Below are positions 1 through 9,100 of a stretch of DNA of 64,000 bases, one piece after another. Under the pieces are notes generated by a model. The model worked only from the letters and a program-made list of their open reading frames with translations, searched no databases and was not told the origin of the DNA. Position 1 is the stretch's first letter. Every line of letters begins with the position of its first letter. This DNA comes from Pontixanthobacter aquaemixtae (GTDB taxonomy: Bacteria > Pseudomonadota > Alphaproteobacteria > Sphingomonadales > Sphingomonadaceae). Where the stretch lies: positions 81,001 to 145,000 of the forward strand of contig NZ_WTYX01000001.1 in the NCBI RefSeq assembly GCF_009827395.1. Reading direction: 5' to 3'. The position numbers and the translations under genes were made by a program.

Positions 1-71
1 GGGTAGCGGGTTTGACTGGCGAGCCGCAAAAGGCGAAGGCTTTCGCCGAAGAATCGGGCGAGGGGCCCTGA
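1..71 (+). CDS. 3' end of an upstream gene (partial)
   Basis: An open frame enters from the left edge (codons in phase with base 3) and ends at a TGA at 69-71, giving a hydrophilic tail of about 22 residues that ends EESGEGP. The next gene's ATG lies 22 bases further on, so the two could be co-transcribed. Too little is present to name the product. It could also be a chance open frame. Confidence 0.45.
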   Translation, partial: VAGLTGEPQKAKAFAEESGEGP

Positions 72-92
72 TTGAGATTCGCGAAAGAAACT

Positions 93-1439
93 ATGCATCC
101 GATCCTGACCAGCCTGCTCGGCATCCTCGCTATACTTGCCATCGCGTTCCTGCTTTCGACCGGCAAGAAACGGATCAAATTGCGCGTTGTCGGTGCGGCC
201 TTTGCCTTGCAAGCGCTGATGGCATTGTTGGTGCTGCGAACCCCGTGGGGCGTGCAGGCGATCCAGTTCCTGTCGAACGGGGTGATCGCGCTGCTCGACT
301 ATTCCAAAGTCGGGATCGAGGCGGTGTTCGGCAGTATGGATGCCAACCCCTTCACCAATACGTTCGTGATCGCGGCGCTGCCGGTGATCGTGTTTTTCGC
401 GGCGATTGTTTCAATCCTCTATCACTGGGGAATTATGCAGCGGCTGGTCCGCTGGGTCGGCGGCGCGATTGGCTGGATCACCGGGATCAGCAAAGTCGAA
501 GCGCTGGGTAGCGCAGCCAACATCTTTGTCGGCCAGTCGGAAAGCCCGCTGGTTGTCCGGCCCTATCTCGCTGCGTTGTCGCCAAGCCGGCTGTTCACGC
601 TGATGACTGTCGGTATGGCGGGCGTCGCGGGGACGATCCTTGCGGCCTATGCCAGTTTTATCGGCTCTGAAGCGGTGCCATTCCTGCTTGCGGCGGCTTT
701 CATGTCCGCGCCGGGAGGCATTCTGATGGCCAAGATCATCATGCCCGATGATGAAAGCGATCTGGCCAAAGATGCGGCGGAACTGGCCGGAACCGAACCC
801 GACACGATTGAACTGCCCAATGCGCGGATCAGCGCCGAAGGGCCCGGCGCGCTGGTCGAAGGCGGAAAACCGCATGAGGTCGAAGTCGCCGAGACTTTCG
901 AGGAGGGGCACCGCCCCGCCAATGTTATCGAGGCCGCTGCGCAAGGTACGCAAACCGGAGTGAAGCTGGCGGTTGCGGTTGGTGCGATGGTGATGGTGTT
1001 TGTCGCGCTGGTTGCACTGGCAAACGGCATACTCGGCGGTGTTGGCGGGTGGTTTGGCTATAGCGATATCAGCTTCCAGCAATTGATCGGCTATGTCTTT
1101 GCGCCGGTCATGTATCTGATCGGTATTGCCGATTGGGAACAAGCACGGATCGCGGGCGGATTGTTCGGCACCAAGATTGTGCTCAACGAATTCGTCGCCT
1201 TTATCGAACTGGGCGCAATGACTGCTGGTGAGCTGACCGAACGCAGCCGCGCGATCATTACCTTTGCCCTGTGCGGCTTTGCCAATTTCAGCTCGATTGC
1301 CATCCAGATGGCGGTGACCGGCGGGCTCGCGCCCAATCAGCGGCCGGTGATTGCCAAACTGGGGCTGCGTGCGCTGGCCGCCGGTTCGCTTGCCAATTTG
1401 ATGAGCGCGGCACTGGCAGGATTGTTCCTGCCGCTGTAA
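93..1439 (+). CDS. NupC/CNT-family concentrative nucleoside transporter
   Basis: An inner-membrane symporter expected to import nucleosides with sodium or protons. The protein is about 448 residues and almost wholly hydrophobic. It has the nucleoside-contacting GQSESP segment at residues 147-152 and a later KIVLNEFVAF segment, both typical of CNT proteins. An acidic hydrophilic stretch of about 70 residues (around residues 210-285) separates the N-terminal helices from the C-terminal transport core, as is common in bacterial members. An in-frame TTG lies 21 bases upstream, but the ATG at 93 gives the usual short N-terminus leading straight into the first membrane helix. A 2OG-Fe(II) oxygenase starts 9 bases after the stop, so the two are probably one transcript. 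Which nucleosides are moved cannot be read from the sequence. Confidence 0.9.
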   Translation: MHPILTSLLGILAILAIAFLLSTGKKRIKLRVVGAAFALQALMALLVLRTPWGVQAIQFLSNGVIALLDYSKVGIEAVFGSMDANPFTNTFVIAALPVIVFFAAIVSILYHWGIMQRLVRWVGGAIGWITGISKVEALGSAANIFVGQSESPLVVRPYLAALSPSRLFTLMTVGMAGVAGTILAAYASFIGSEAVPFLLAAAFMSAPGGILMAKIIMPDDESDLAKDAAELAGTEPDTIELPNARISAEGPGALVEGGKPHEVEVAETFEEGHRPANVIEAAAQGTQTGVKLAVAVGAMVMVFVALVALANGILGGVGGWFGYSDISFQQLIGYVFAPVMYLIGIADWEQARIAGGLFGTKIVLNEFVAFIELGAMTAGELTERSRAIITFALCGFANFSSIAIQMAVTGGLAPNQRPVIAKLGLRALAAGSLANLMSAALAGLFLPL

Positions 1440-1448
1440 GATAGCGCC

Positions 1449-2366
1449 ATGACCGATATCGCATCCGTTTCGATTGCGCGCCCGCTGTCCGAAGTGGCGG
1501 AGGAGCTGCGTTCAAGTTTTGCAGAATTTGGCTTCGCGGTAATTCGCGACCACGGCATTCCCGCCGATCTGATCGCTCGGGCAGAGGAAATGTCCAAGAG
1601 CTTCTTCGCGCTGCCCGAGGATGTGAAGCGCCAGTATATTCTGAAAGATGGCGGCGGCGCGCGCGGCTACACGCCGTTCGGCACAGAAAAAGCCAAAGAC
1701 GCCAAAGTCCACGATCTCAAGGAATTCTGGCATGTCGGGCGCGAACTGCCAGAGGGGCACGAACTGTCCGAATTCATGGCGCCCAATATCTGGCCTAAAG
1801 AAGTGGATGGTTTCCGCGAAACTTGCGAAGCGCTGTACACCGCTTTCGAAGAAGCAGGGGACCGGGTCCTTCGCGCGATTGCATTGGGTCTTGGCCTCGA
1901 AGAGGACTTTTTCGTTGCCACGGTAAAGGATGGCAATTCGGTAATGCGCTTGCTGCGCTATCCGCCGCTCGAAGGCGCAGAGGCAGAAGGCGCGATCCGC
2001 GCTGCGGCGCATGGTGATATCAACACAATCACTCTTCTGCTTGGCGCTGAAGAGGCGGGCCTTGAATTGCTCAAGGCTGATGGGGAATGGCTTGCAATCG
2101 ATCCGCCGGAAGGTGCGCTGGTGGTCAATATTGGCGATATGCTGGACCGGCTGACCAATGGCCGGCTGGTTTCGACCACGCACCGGGTGGTCAATCCCAA
2201 AGGCGAAGCGGCCTATCGTGCGCGCTATTCGATGCCGTTCTTCCTGCACTTCCGGCCCGACTATGTGATTGAGACCTTGCCCTCATGCATAGACGACAAC
2301 GCGCCGGAACCGATTTCGAGCCACGCGTTCCTTTTGCAGCGACTCAAAGAGATCGGCCTCACCTGA
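1449..2366 (+). CDS. Isopenicillin-N-synthase-like 2-oxoglutarate/Fe(II) oxygenase
   Basis: A cytosolic non-haem iron oxygenase of 305 residues. The iron triad is visible as His188 and Asp190 (HGD) and His245 (in TTHRV). Arg259 and Ser261 (RYS) form the motif that holds the 2-oxoglutarate carboxylate in this family. The N-terminal DIOX_N region (residues 5-110) includes the usual 'GFAVIRDHG' strand. The family covers ethylene-forming enzymes, flavonoid and gibberellin oxidases and many bacterial proteins of unknown substrate, so only the chemistry can be inferred. The gene follows the nucleoside transporter by 9 bases, and a role in purine or nucleoside salvage is conceivable but not shown. 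The gap after it holds the TonB-receptor promoter region. Confidence 0.85.
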   Translation: MTDIASVSIARPLSEVAEELRSSFAEFGFAVIRDHGIPADLIARAEEMSKSFFALPEDVKRQYILKDGGGARGYTPFGTEKAKDAKVHDLKEFWHVGRELPEGHELSEFMAPNIWPKEVDGFRETCEALYTAFEEAGDRVLRAIALGLGLEEDFFVATVKDGNSVMRLLRYPPLEGAEAEGAIRAAAHGDINTITLLLGAEEAGLELLKADGEWLAIDPPEGALVVNIGDMLDRLTNGRLVSTTHRVVNPKGEAAYRARYSMPFFLHFRPDYVIETLPSCIDDNAPEPISSHAFLLQRLKEIGLT

Positions 2367-2502
2367 TTCGGTCTGGAATGACCACCTGTTACAAACAGAG
2401 TCAGATTACCTGACGTGTGTTGCAATGCAGCAACATCTCAAAATCTATATATTTCAGTAATTTAGGTTGATCTAGTGGGCCTGTGCATAAGAATCTGTGC
2501 GT

Positions 2503-2541
2503 CCGTCATATTCCCGTCATAAAAAGTCTTTTGCCCGTCAT
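2503..2541. promoter_or_regulatory. Three CCGTCAT direct repeats upstream of a TonB-dependent receptor
   Basis: The heptamer CCGTCAT occurs at 2503-2509, 2514-2520 and 2535-2541, with starts 11 and 21 bases apart, close to one and two helical turns. The array lies about 95 to 135 bases before the receptor ATG at 2636, in an AT-richer gap. Direct repeats on one face of the helix suggest an operator for a regulator that binds in tandem. The regulator is unknown. Confidence 0.45.
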
Positions 2542-2635
2542 GTATCGCTCGTACCGGGCGCACAGTGAATTTAGTTGCTGAATTTTTACTGCCAATTTTC
2601 GTCACGTTCAGATCGTCAAATAGGGACCATCTTTC

Positions 2636-5600
2636 ATGAAACTCAAATATCTCTTGGCTGCCAGTGTTGTCAGCCTTTCCGCATCCGCAATGGTTGCTGC
2701 ACCGGCTTCGGCGCAGCAGATTACGTCGGGCATCGAAGGCGAAGTCACCGACGCTGAAGGCGCTGCAATTTCCGGCGCAACCATCGTCATTACCGATACG
2801 CGTACCGGTCAAACCCGCACGCTGACCACCGGAGCGGACGGTTCGTTCCGCGTCAGCTCTCTGGTTCCCGGCGGTCCATACACAGTCACCGCCACCGCGG
2901 CCGGTTTTGAAGGCCAGTCGGTTGAAGGACAGTTCATTACGGTTTCGGGCAACACCGACTTTACCTTTGAACTGGCAGCTTCTTCGGGCGGCGAAGACAA
3001 CTTCATCGTTGTTACCGGTGAGCGCGCCAATGTGCAGCAGCTCGCAGTTGGCCCGGGTTCGGCATTCAGCGCAGAAACGCTGGAAGCATTCCCAAGCCTC
3101 ACACGTGACGTTCGTGACGTTATCCGCCTCGACCCACGCGTCAGTCTGGAGCGTGACAACGAAGTGGACCGGATTTCCTGCCTCGGCGGTAATGACCGTT
3201 CGAACACTTTCACCGTTGACGGAATCGTGCAAGCCGACGTGTTCGGCCTGAACGGCACTCCTTTCGCAGCGCGCAACTCGCTGCCTCTGCCATTTGATGT
3301 TATTCGCGAAACTTCGGTCGAATTTGCGCCATTCGACGTTGAATATTCGGACTTCACCGGCTGCTTGGTCAACGTTGTTACCAAGTCGGGTGAGAACAAG
3401 TTCCACGGCAGCGCATTCTATACCTTCTTCAACGACAGCTTGCTTGCCGACACCATCATTGATGGTGACGGAGTGGAACAACCGCTTTCGTCGGGCAGTG
3501 AAAAACGTTGGGGTGCCACGCTTGGCGGGCCGATCATTCCTGATCGTCTGTTCTTCTATGCTGGCTATGAAGAAACCGACCTTGGCGATGCCAATGATAC
3601 CGGTCCTGCAGGTGGCGGCTTTGCCAATGAAGTCGACGCCATCACGCAAGCCGATTTTGACCGCTTCGCGCAAATCGCGAACAATGTTTACGGTCAGGAC
3701 GTGGGCGGTTACCCGCGCACTCTGGCTGAAACCAGCGTCCGTTACTTCGGCCGTCTTGACGCCTACATCACCGATGATCACCGTCTTGAAGCGACTTACC
3801 AGAAGCTGAAAGAAAGCAATGTCGAGCCTGACTTTGGTGGCGACAATCTCGGCGGTCTGAATTCCTTCGAAGAAGAAGGCACACAGTCCGATTATTACTC
3901 GGTTCGCCTCTATTCGGATTGGAGCGACAAGATTTCGACCGAGCTCCGTTTGAGCCGGGCAGAAGTATCAGACGTGCAGGGCCCATTCGGCTTCGGTGAA
4001 GCACAATCCGAAAACCCCACCGTTCGCCTCGTGGTTGGTACTCGCCAGCCGGGTGACGACGGAATCCTGGGCAATGGCGACGATGATTTCGGCGTGCTTA
4101 ACACCGGTCCTGGCATTTTCCGGTCGGCCAACGCTCTTGAAAGCACGGTCAATCAGGCAAAATTCCAGATGAACATCGATGCCGGTGACCACCAGGTCAA
4201 ACTCGGTGCGGAAATCAACGATCTGCAAGTGTACAACCTGTTCGCCATCAACGCGACCGGTTCGCTGTACTTCTCGAACCTCGATGATTTCGAAAACGGT
4301 ATCCTGTCTCAGGGCTTCGCGTTCTTCCCCGACAACCAGGAAATCGTCGAAGGCGATGCCTATGGTGCGGATATCAACGCAACCCCATCGGGCGACATCA
4401 ACGAAGCAGCGGCCACTTTCGGTCGTCAGATCTACTCGTTCTATGCCCAGGATGACTGGCAGGCGAGCGATCAGCTTTCGATCACCGCTGGCCTGCGTGT
4501 TCAGCTCTATGCCGGCGATGCTCCGCGCGCGAACCCTAACTTCTTCGCCCGCTATGGCTTCACCAACTCGAACTCGTTCGGTTCGCTCGATCCGGTATTG
4601 CTGCCGCGCCTCTCGGCGACTTACGAGCTCGATAATGACGGCTTGTTCAGCAACACACGTATCACCGGCGGCGTCGGGATCTTCTCGGGCGGTGATCCGG
4701 TTGTGTATTTCTCGAACGCGTTTTCGAACAACGGTTTCTCGTCAGCTCTGGGTACCTCGGTATTCTGTGCGACTACGCCAACCAATGTTCTGGACGCATC
4801 GGGCAACTTCACCGGGTTCCCACAATGTGTGCGCGACTCCGGCTCTGCAACCGCATCGGCCGGTCTCGCTGACACCCAGTCGACTGACCCGAACTTCAAA
4901 GTTCCGACGGTTACCCGCGCGAATATCGGGATCAGCACTGATTTCGGAACCGATACCGGTTTCTTCAGCGATTGGCGCCTGAACCTCGATTACATCTACA
5001 GCCGTTTCAACAACACGCTGAACTTCGTGGATCTCTCGCAGACTCCTGACGTTCGGCGTGCGGATGGCGGATATACGGTGGACGGTCGTCCGATTTACCG
5101 GGCCATCGATCCGAGCAACGCAGGTTGTAACGCAGTTCTGCAGGGCACCGGCGGCACACCGCCGACATACACCGGCGTAACTGCTGCTTGCTTTGCTACC
5201 GGCCGTGATGACGAAATCCAGCTGACCAATGGTCCAAGCTACGACAGTCACATTGCCTCGATCCTGCTTTCGAAGCGCTTTGACGGCATCTTCACCGACG
5301 GGGGAAGCACCAACTTCCGCATCGGCTATGCCTTCACGGATTCGAACAACAACCGCAATGTCGGATCTTCGACCGCAACCTCGTCATTCGACGTATCGGC
5401 TGCTTTCGACCGGCAGAACCCGGCTGTTTCGACTTCGAACTTTGAAACACGCCACAACATCACTGCGGCTCTGAGCTTCAAGGAAGAGTTCTTCAGTGAT
5501 TATGCAACGCGTCTCGGTATCTTCTTCCGTGCGCGTTCGGGCCGTCCATACAGCCTTACTTTCGATGGCGGTTCGGTGTTCAACGACAGCTCGTCTGGTA

Positions 5601-6055
5601 CAGACAACGCACTGGTTTACGTACCATCGGGTCCTGCTGATCCGAACGTATCGCCACTGTCTGATCCGGCTGCGGTCCAATCGCTGATCAACTATGTTGC
5701 GGCGTCGGGCTGTGAATATGAACCAGGTCAAAGCATCAAGCGTAACACCTGCCGCAATCCTTGGTCTTACGATCTCGACTTGCGCTTCAGTCAGGAACTG
5801 CCTTTCATTGGCCGCCTGACCGGTATCGTCGATGACAAGATCGAGCTGTTTGCCGATTTCGATAACTTCCTGAACTTTATCGACAGCAGCGCGAACCGCG
5901 TTAAGTTCCAACCCGAATTCACCGATGTGGTTGATGGCGGAGTGGATACGCAAGGGCGTTACATCATCAGCGGCTTCAACCCCGATGATGACCAGTTCGT
6001 TGCTATCTCCAGCTCGGCTTGGAAACTTCAGGTTGGTGTTCGTTACGAATTCTAA
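2636..6055 (+). CDS. Oar-like TonB-dependent outer-membrane receptor
   Basis: An outer-membrane beta-barrel of 1139 residues. It opens with a signal peptide (cleavage expected after ...APASA, residue 27), followed by a carboxypeptidase-regulatory-like Ig-fold (about residues 28-105). The plug comes next (about 125-260, with the VDGI segment usual in plugs), then a long barrel ending in the aromatic C-terminus VRYEF. This order matches the Oar/OmpA-related branch of TonB-dependent transporters, which take up large or unknown ligands. The ligand cannot be read here. A hybrid kinase and a TonB-like protein are next door, which suggests substrate-responsive uptake. A strong terminator follows at 6082. 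The putative operator repeats at 2503-2541 are upstream. Confidence 0.9.
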   Translation: MKLKYLLAASVVSLSASAMVAAPASAQQITSGIEGEVTDAEGAAISGATIVITDTRTGQTRTLTTGADGSFRVSSLVPGGPYTVTATAAGFEGQSVEGQFITVSGNTDFTFELAASSGGEDNFIVVTGERANVQQLAVGPGSAFSAETLEAFPSLTRDVRDVIRLDPRVSLERDNEVDRISCLGGNDRSNTFTVDGIVQADVFGLNGTPFAARNSLPLPFDVIRETSVEFAPFDVEYSDFTGCLVNVVTKSGENKFHGSAFYTFFNDSLLADTIIDGDGVEQPLSSGSEKRWGATLGGPIIPDRLFFYAGYEETDLGDANDTGPAGGGFANEVDAITQADFDRFAQIANNVYGQDVGGYPRTLAETSVRYFGRLDAYITDDHRLEATYQKLKESNVEPDFGGDNLGGLNSFEEEGTQSDYYSVRLYSDWSDKISTELRLSRAEVSDVQGPFGFGEAQSENPTVRLVVGTRQPGDDGILGNGDDDFGVLNTGPGIFRSANALESTVNQAKFQMNIDAGDHQVKLGAEINDLQVYNLFAINATGSLYFSNLDDFENGILSQGFAFFPDNQEIVEGDAYGADINATPSGDINEAAATFGRQIYSFYAQDDWQASDQLSITAGLRVQLYAGDAPRANPNFFARYGFTNSNSFGSLDPVLLPRLSATYELDNDGLFSNTRITGGVGIFSGGDPVVYFSNAFSNNGFSSALGTSVFCATTPTNVLDASGNFTGFPQCVRDSGSATASAGLADTQSTDPNFKVPTVTRANIGISTDFGTDTGFFSDWRLNLDYIYSRFNNTLNFVDLSQTPDVRRADGGYTVDGRPIYRAIDPSNAGCNAVLQGTGGTPPTYTGVTAACFATGRDDEIQLTNGPSYDSHIASILLSKRFDGIFTDGGSTNFRIGYAFTDSNNNRNVGSSTATSSFDVSAAFDRQNPAVSTSNFETRHNITAALSFKEEFFSDYATRLGIFFRARSGRPYSLTFDGGSVFNDSSSGTDNALVYVPSGPADPNVSPLSDPAAVQSLINYVAASGCEYEPGQSIKRNTCRNPWSYDLDLRFSQELPFIGRLTGIVDDKIELFADFDNFLNFIDSSANRVKFQPEFTDVVDGGVDTQGRYIISGFNPDDDQFVAISSSAWKLQVGVRYEF

Positions 6056-6081
6056 TTCGTATCGGCATTGCTGAAAAGAAG

Positions 6082-6116
6082 CGGCGGCTCTCTTCGGAGG
6101 GCCGCCGTTTTCTTTT
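6082..6116 (+). terminator. Rho-independent terminator after the Oar-like receptor
   Basis: An 11-bp stem (CGGCGGC plus TCTC pairing with GAGG plus GCCGCCG, one G-T wobble) closes a TTCG tetraloop and is followed by TTTTCTTTT at 6108-6116. It starts 27 bases after the receptor stop codon. Confidence 0.9.
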
Positions 6117-6196
6117 GGCCCCAGCGTTATCAGGCCCCAGTGTTGTCAGGCCCGAGCGTTTTCAGGCGCCAATGCGATCAGGCCCCAACGCAATCA
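6117..6196. repeat. Five tandem imperfect 16-bp repeats
   Basis: Five head-to-tail units of 16 bp lie at 6117-6132, 6133-6148, 6149-6164, 6165-6180 and 6181-6196. The general form is GGCCCCAGCGTTATCA, with up to about six substitutions per unit. The GGC start and the TCA end are kept in all five. The TCA of the last unit is the stop codon of the histidine kinase on the minus strand, so the array fills the whole gap between that stop and the receptor terminator. Confidence 0.85.
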
Positions 6197-8998
6197 AGCT
6201 GCGTCGAGCAGCGCCTCGGCCGCTTGGATGCGCGCATCGAGGTTCCCCGCTGACCGCAATGCCAGTTCGAGCGATTTTGCGCGTTCACCCAAAGTGTCCT
6301 CGCCAAAACTGCCCGCAGTCCCGGCGAGTTTGTGCACAATGCGGGCTAGCTCTTCCGCAGACTGGCCTTCCAGCGCCCCTTCGCGCAAAGCGCGCCCAAC
6401 CGCGTCAATCGCCTCTTCGCGCCGGCTAATCCAGCGTTCCTGCAGGCTGGGCGAGACGGGTGATCCGATGGTTTCGCTGGCGCAAGGAAGTACGGCGCGA
6501 GGGCCGATAGTCGGCAGCCAATGTTGCAGCATGCCGGCCAGCGCCTCCATCTGGAGCGGCTTGGCCAGATGCGCTTGCATTCCTGCGTTCAGGGCGGCCT
6601 GAATGTCGTCTTCAAACGCGTTTGCGGTCAGTGCGACAATCGGTAGCTCGTTGGCAGAGATGCCCAGACTGCGGATGGTCTCGGTTGCGGTATACCCATC
6701 GCATTCGGGCATTTGCACGTCCATCAGCACCAGATCGAATGGTGCACCCTTGGCTTTGGCTTCCATCACCGCGGCGACGGCCTGTTCGCCATTCTTGACC
6801 AGATCGACGGTCTGGCCGCAACGCTCCAGCATCGCCGAAACGAGGACCCGGTTGATGTCATTATCTTCGGCCACCAGGATCCGTGCGCCTGCTATCAGTT
6901 CATGATGAGCGGCTGGCGCACGGCTTTCTGCCTTGATCGGCTCTGACCCTTCGGGAATGACCAGCGGGATCCGCAATTCAAACAGAGAACCCTTGCCGGG
7001 TTCGCTGCTGGCGGACAATCTGCCGCCGAGAAGATCGGCCATATGGCGGCTGATCGTCAGGCCCAGCCCTGTTCCGCCAAATCTGCGCGAAGTGGCATTG
7101 TCTGCCTGCTCGAAGGGCTGGAAAATGGCTTCGAGCCGGGTTGGTTCGATCCCGACACCGCTATCCTGAATTGCGATGACCAAGTGGTGCTGATCCACAT
7201 ATGCCCGCAAGGTAACTGTGCCTTGCGCGGTGAATTTCACCGCATTGCCCAGCAGGTTCAGAATGATCTGCCGCAACCGCAAGCTGTCGCTGAGAATGAA
7301 TTCCGGCAGATCATCACCCACCGCCTCCTCCAGCTTGATGCGCTTTTTCGCTGCATTTGCGGAATGGAGCCTGAGGCAACTGGCCACCAGATCGCGCAGA
7401 TCGACCCGCTCTTCGGTGACAGCAATCTGCCCTGCTTCGATCTTCGACAAGTCGAGAATGTCATTGAGCAGCCGCATCATCGAATTGCCCGATTCCTGTA
7501 CCAGTTGCGCATGTTTGCGCTGCTCTTCGGGCAAATCGGATTGCAGCAGCAACTCGACGAAGCCGAGGACTCCGTTCATCGGGGTACGGATTTCGTGGCT
7601 CATATTGGCGAGGAATTGCGATTTGGCGATCGCTGCATTCTCTGCGTGGCGCCTTGCGCGCACCAGATTCTTTTCAAGCCTGACACGCTCGCTGACATCG
7701 CGGCAGGAAACGATAATCGTTTCGGGTTCGCCGGACCGCTCGCAGCGCACAAGTACACAATCTGCTTCGATGAAAACGGGCCGTCCGTCGCTATCATCGA
7801 GCACGCGGCGGTAAGTGAATCGCTCTCTTTCCGTCTGTCCGGTGACCAGTCGGGATTTGACCGTGGCAATTTCATCCTTTGCATCCGGGTGGACATCGTC
7901 AGCTGCGCCCTTGCCGACAAAATGTTCGCGGGGTTGGCCCAGCACATCCACGACAGAGGCAGATGCATATGTGCATACCCCCGCCAGATCGTACCGCATG
8001 ACGGCATCGGACATATTGTCCGCCAAAAGGCCAAGCTGCATGCCGCGATCTTCCATCTCGGTGATCAAATCTTTCTGCCGATTGAGCAACGCGGCCACCG
8101 GAAGTCCGACCAGGAATACTGAAGCCAGAAAGGATTGCAGAACAACAAATTGCACCGCTTCGGAATGATCGAATAACCGGATCGGGCCGCGATCCAGCCA
8201 TGTGCATAGTGTTGCGATTGTCCCGATCTTTATGATCGAAAAGGCAGTGCCCAATGTACCCAGCCGGAAAGCGTGGCTGAGAACAACGGGCATGACCAGA
8301 AAGAGCAAGGGATACTCTGTCTGGATGAATATTGCGGCGACGATTGTTGTGCCGATGGCTGTGAGCAGAAGCCACTCGATGCATTCGCGCCGGGTCGGCG
8401 CGCGCGGTGAACGCGCGGCATCGATAAATGTCAGCAGCGTAGGGGCAATCAGTATCATCCCCAGCCCGTCCGTAAGGACCCATTTAAGCCAATCGGCCAA
8501 AATGTCTTGAGACGCGGATTGCAGTGCGGTCATTGCGATCGTGGCCGATGCCGCAGGCGCGCAGAAACCGGCGAAACAGACGAACAATATCAGGTCACTG
8601 ACCTTGCGCATGTCCGGCCGCGGACCAACGAAACGCCGCGTGAGAAACAGCGCCAATCCGATTTCGACAAGATTGCTGGCCGCGAGGGTAGAAGCTGTCG
8701 CAAAGGTGTCGCCGGCAACGAGATTGGCGGCGACATTCCCCATCCAGAGCGCAGCGAACAGGAGGTGTTCGCGCGGCGCATCCCACCGTAGCAGTGCTGC
8801 CACGGCGATGGCGTTGGGGATCCAGACCATTGCAATCCGCCCGTCACCGCGCGTCAGATCAATCGCCAGATGGGCAATCGCGCCGAACATGCAGCCTGCC
8901 GCCAGATAGAGCGCGGCGATGCGCACAATCGCCATAAGCTGTGTAGCCTTTTCAGACCCACGGAATGCAGCAAGATACGGCTTTGTGATGCCCGACAT
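6194..8998 (-). CDS. MASE1-PAS hybrid sensor histidine kinase with REC and Hpt domains
   Basis: A 934-residue inner-membrane signalling protein. Residues about 15-310 form a MASE1-type multi-helix sensor region. A PAS domain follows at about 325-445, then HisKA with the phospho-acceptor His468 in HEIRTP. The HATPase_c domain has DSGVGI and GGTGLGL boxes. A receiver domain carries Asp760 in LMDVQMP, and a C-terminal Hpt domain has His889 in VHKLAG. A complete internal His-Asp-His relay is therefore present, and the final acceptor is probably a response regulator encoded elsewhere. The gene lies convergent to the Oar-like receptor and divergent from the TonB-like gene, so it may control them, but that is inference. 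The signal is unknown. MASE1 domains are known mostly from sensors of intracellular or membrane cues. Confidence 0.92.
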   Translation of the reverse strand: MSGITKPYLAAFRGSEKATQLMAIVRIAALYLAAGCMFGAIAHLAIDLTRGDGRIAMVWIPNAIAVAALLRWDAPREHLLFAALWMGNVAANLVAGDTFATASTLAASNLVEIGLALFLTRRFVGPRPDMRKVSDLILFVCFAGFCAPAASATIAMTALQSASQDILADWLKWVLTDGLGMILIAPTLLTFIDAARSPRAPTRRECIEWLLLTAIGTTIVAAIFIQTEYPLLFLVMPVVLSHAFRLGTLGTAFSIIKIGTIATLCTWLDRGPIRLFDHSEAVQFVVLQSFLASVFLVGLPVAALLNRQKDLITEMEDRGMQLGLLADNMSDAVMRYDLAGVCTYASASVVDVLGQPREHFVGKGAADDVHPDAKDEIATVKSRLVTGQTERERFTYRRVLDDSDGRPVFIEADCVLVRCERSGEPETIIVSCRDVSERVRLEKNLVRARRHAENAAIAKSQFLANMSHEIRTPMNGVLGFVELLLQSDLPEEQRKHAQLVQESGNSMMRLLNDILDLSKIEAGQIAVTEERVDLRDLVASCLRLHSANAAKKRIKLEEAVGDDLPEFILSDSLRLRQIILNLLGNAVKFTAQGTVTLRAYVDQHHLVIAIQDSGVGIEPTRLEAIFQPFEQADNATSRRFGGTGLGLTISRHMADLLGGRLSASSEPGKGSLFELRIPLVIPEGSEPIKAESRAPAAHHELIAGARILVAEDNDINRVLVSAMLERCGQTVDLVKNGEQAVAAVMEAKAKGAPFDLVLMDVQMPECDGYTATETIRSLGISANELPIVALTANAFEDDIQAALNAGMQAHLAKPLQMEALAGMLQHWLPTIGPRAVLPCASETIGSPVSPSLQERWISRREEAIDAVGRALREGALEGQSAEELARIVHKLAGTAGSFGEDTLGERAKSLELALRSAGNLDARIQAAEALLDAA

Positions 8999-9100
8999 TG
9001 GTTTCCCCTTGGTGGCAGTCTATAGCTATGCCTGCATCACGCTTGGCTAATTGCCGAATAGGGGATTCTACGGGGCAGGGCAGAACATGGCGGACATGGA

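Noticed and set aside
2462..3781. A long open frame on the minus strand opposite the start of the Oar-like receptor
   Set aside because: It is fully antisense to a clear receptor gene, its translation lacks any domain and it has no ribosome site; it reflects codon use of the real gene.
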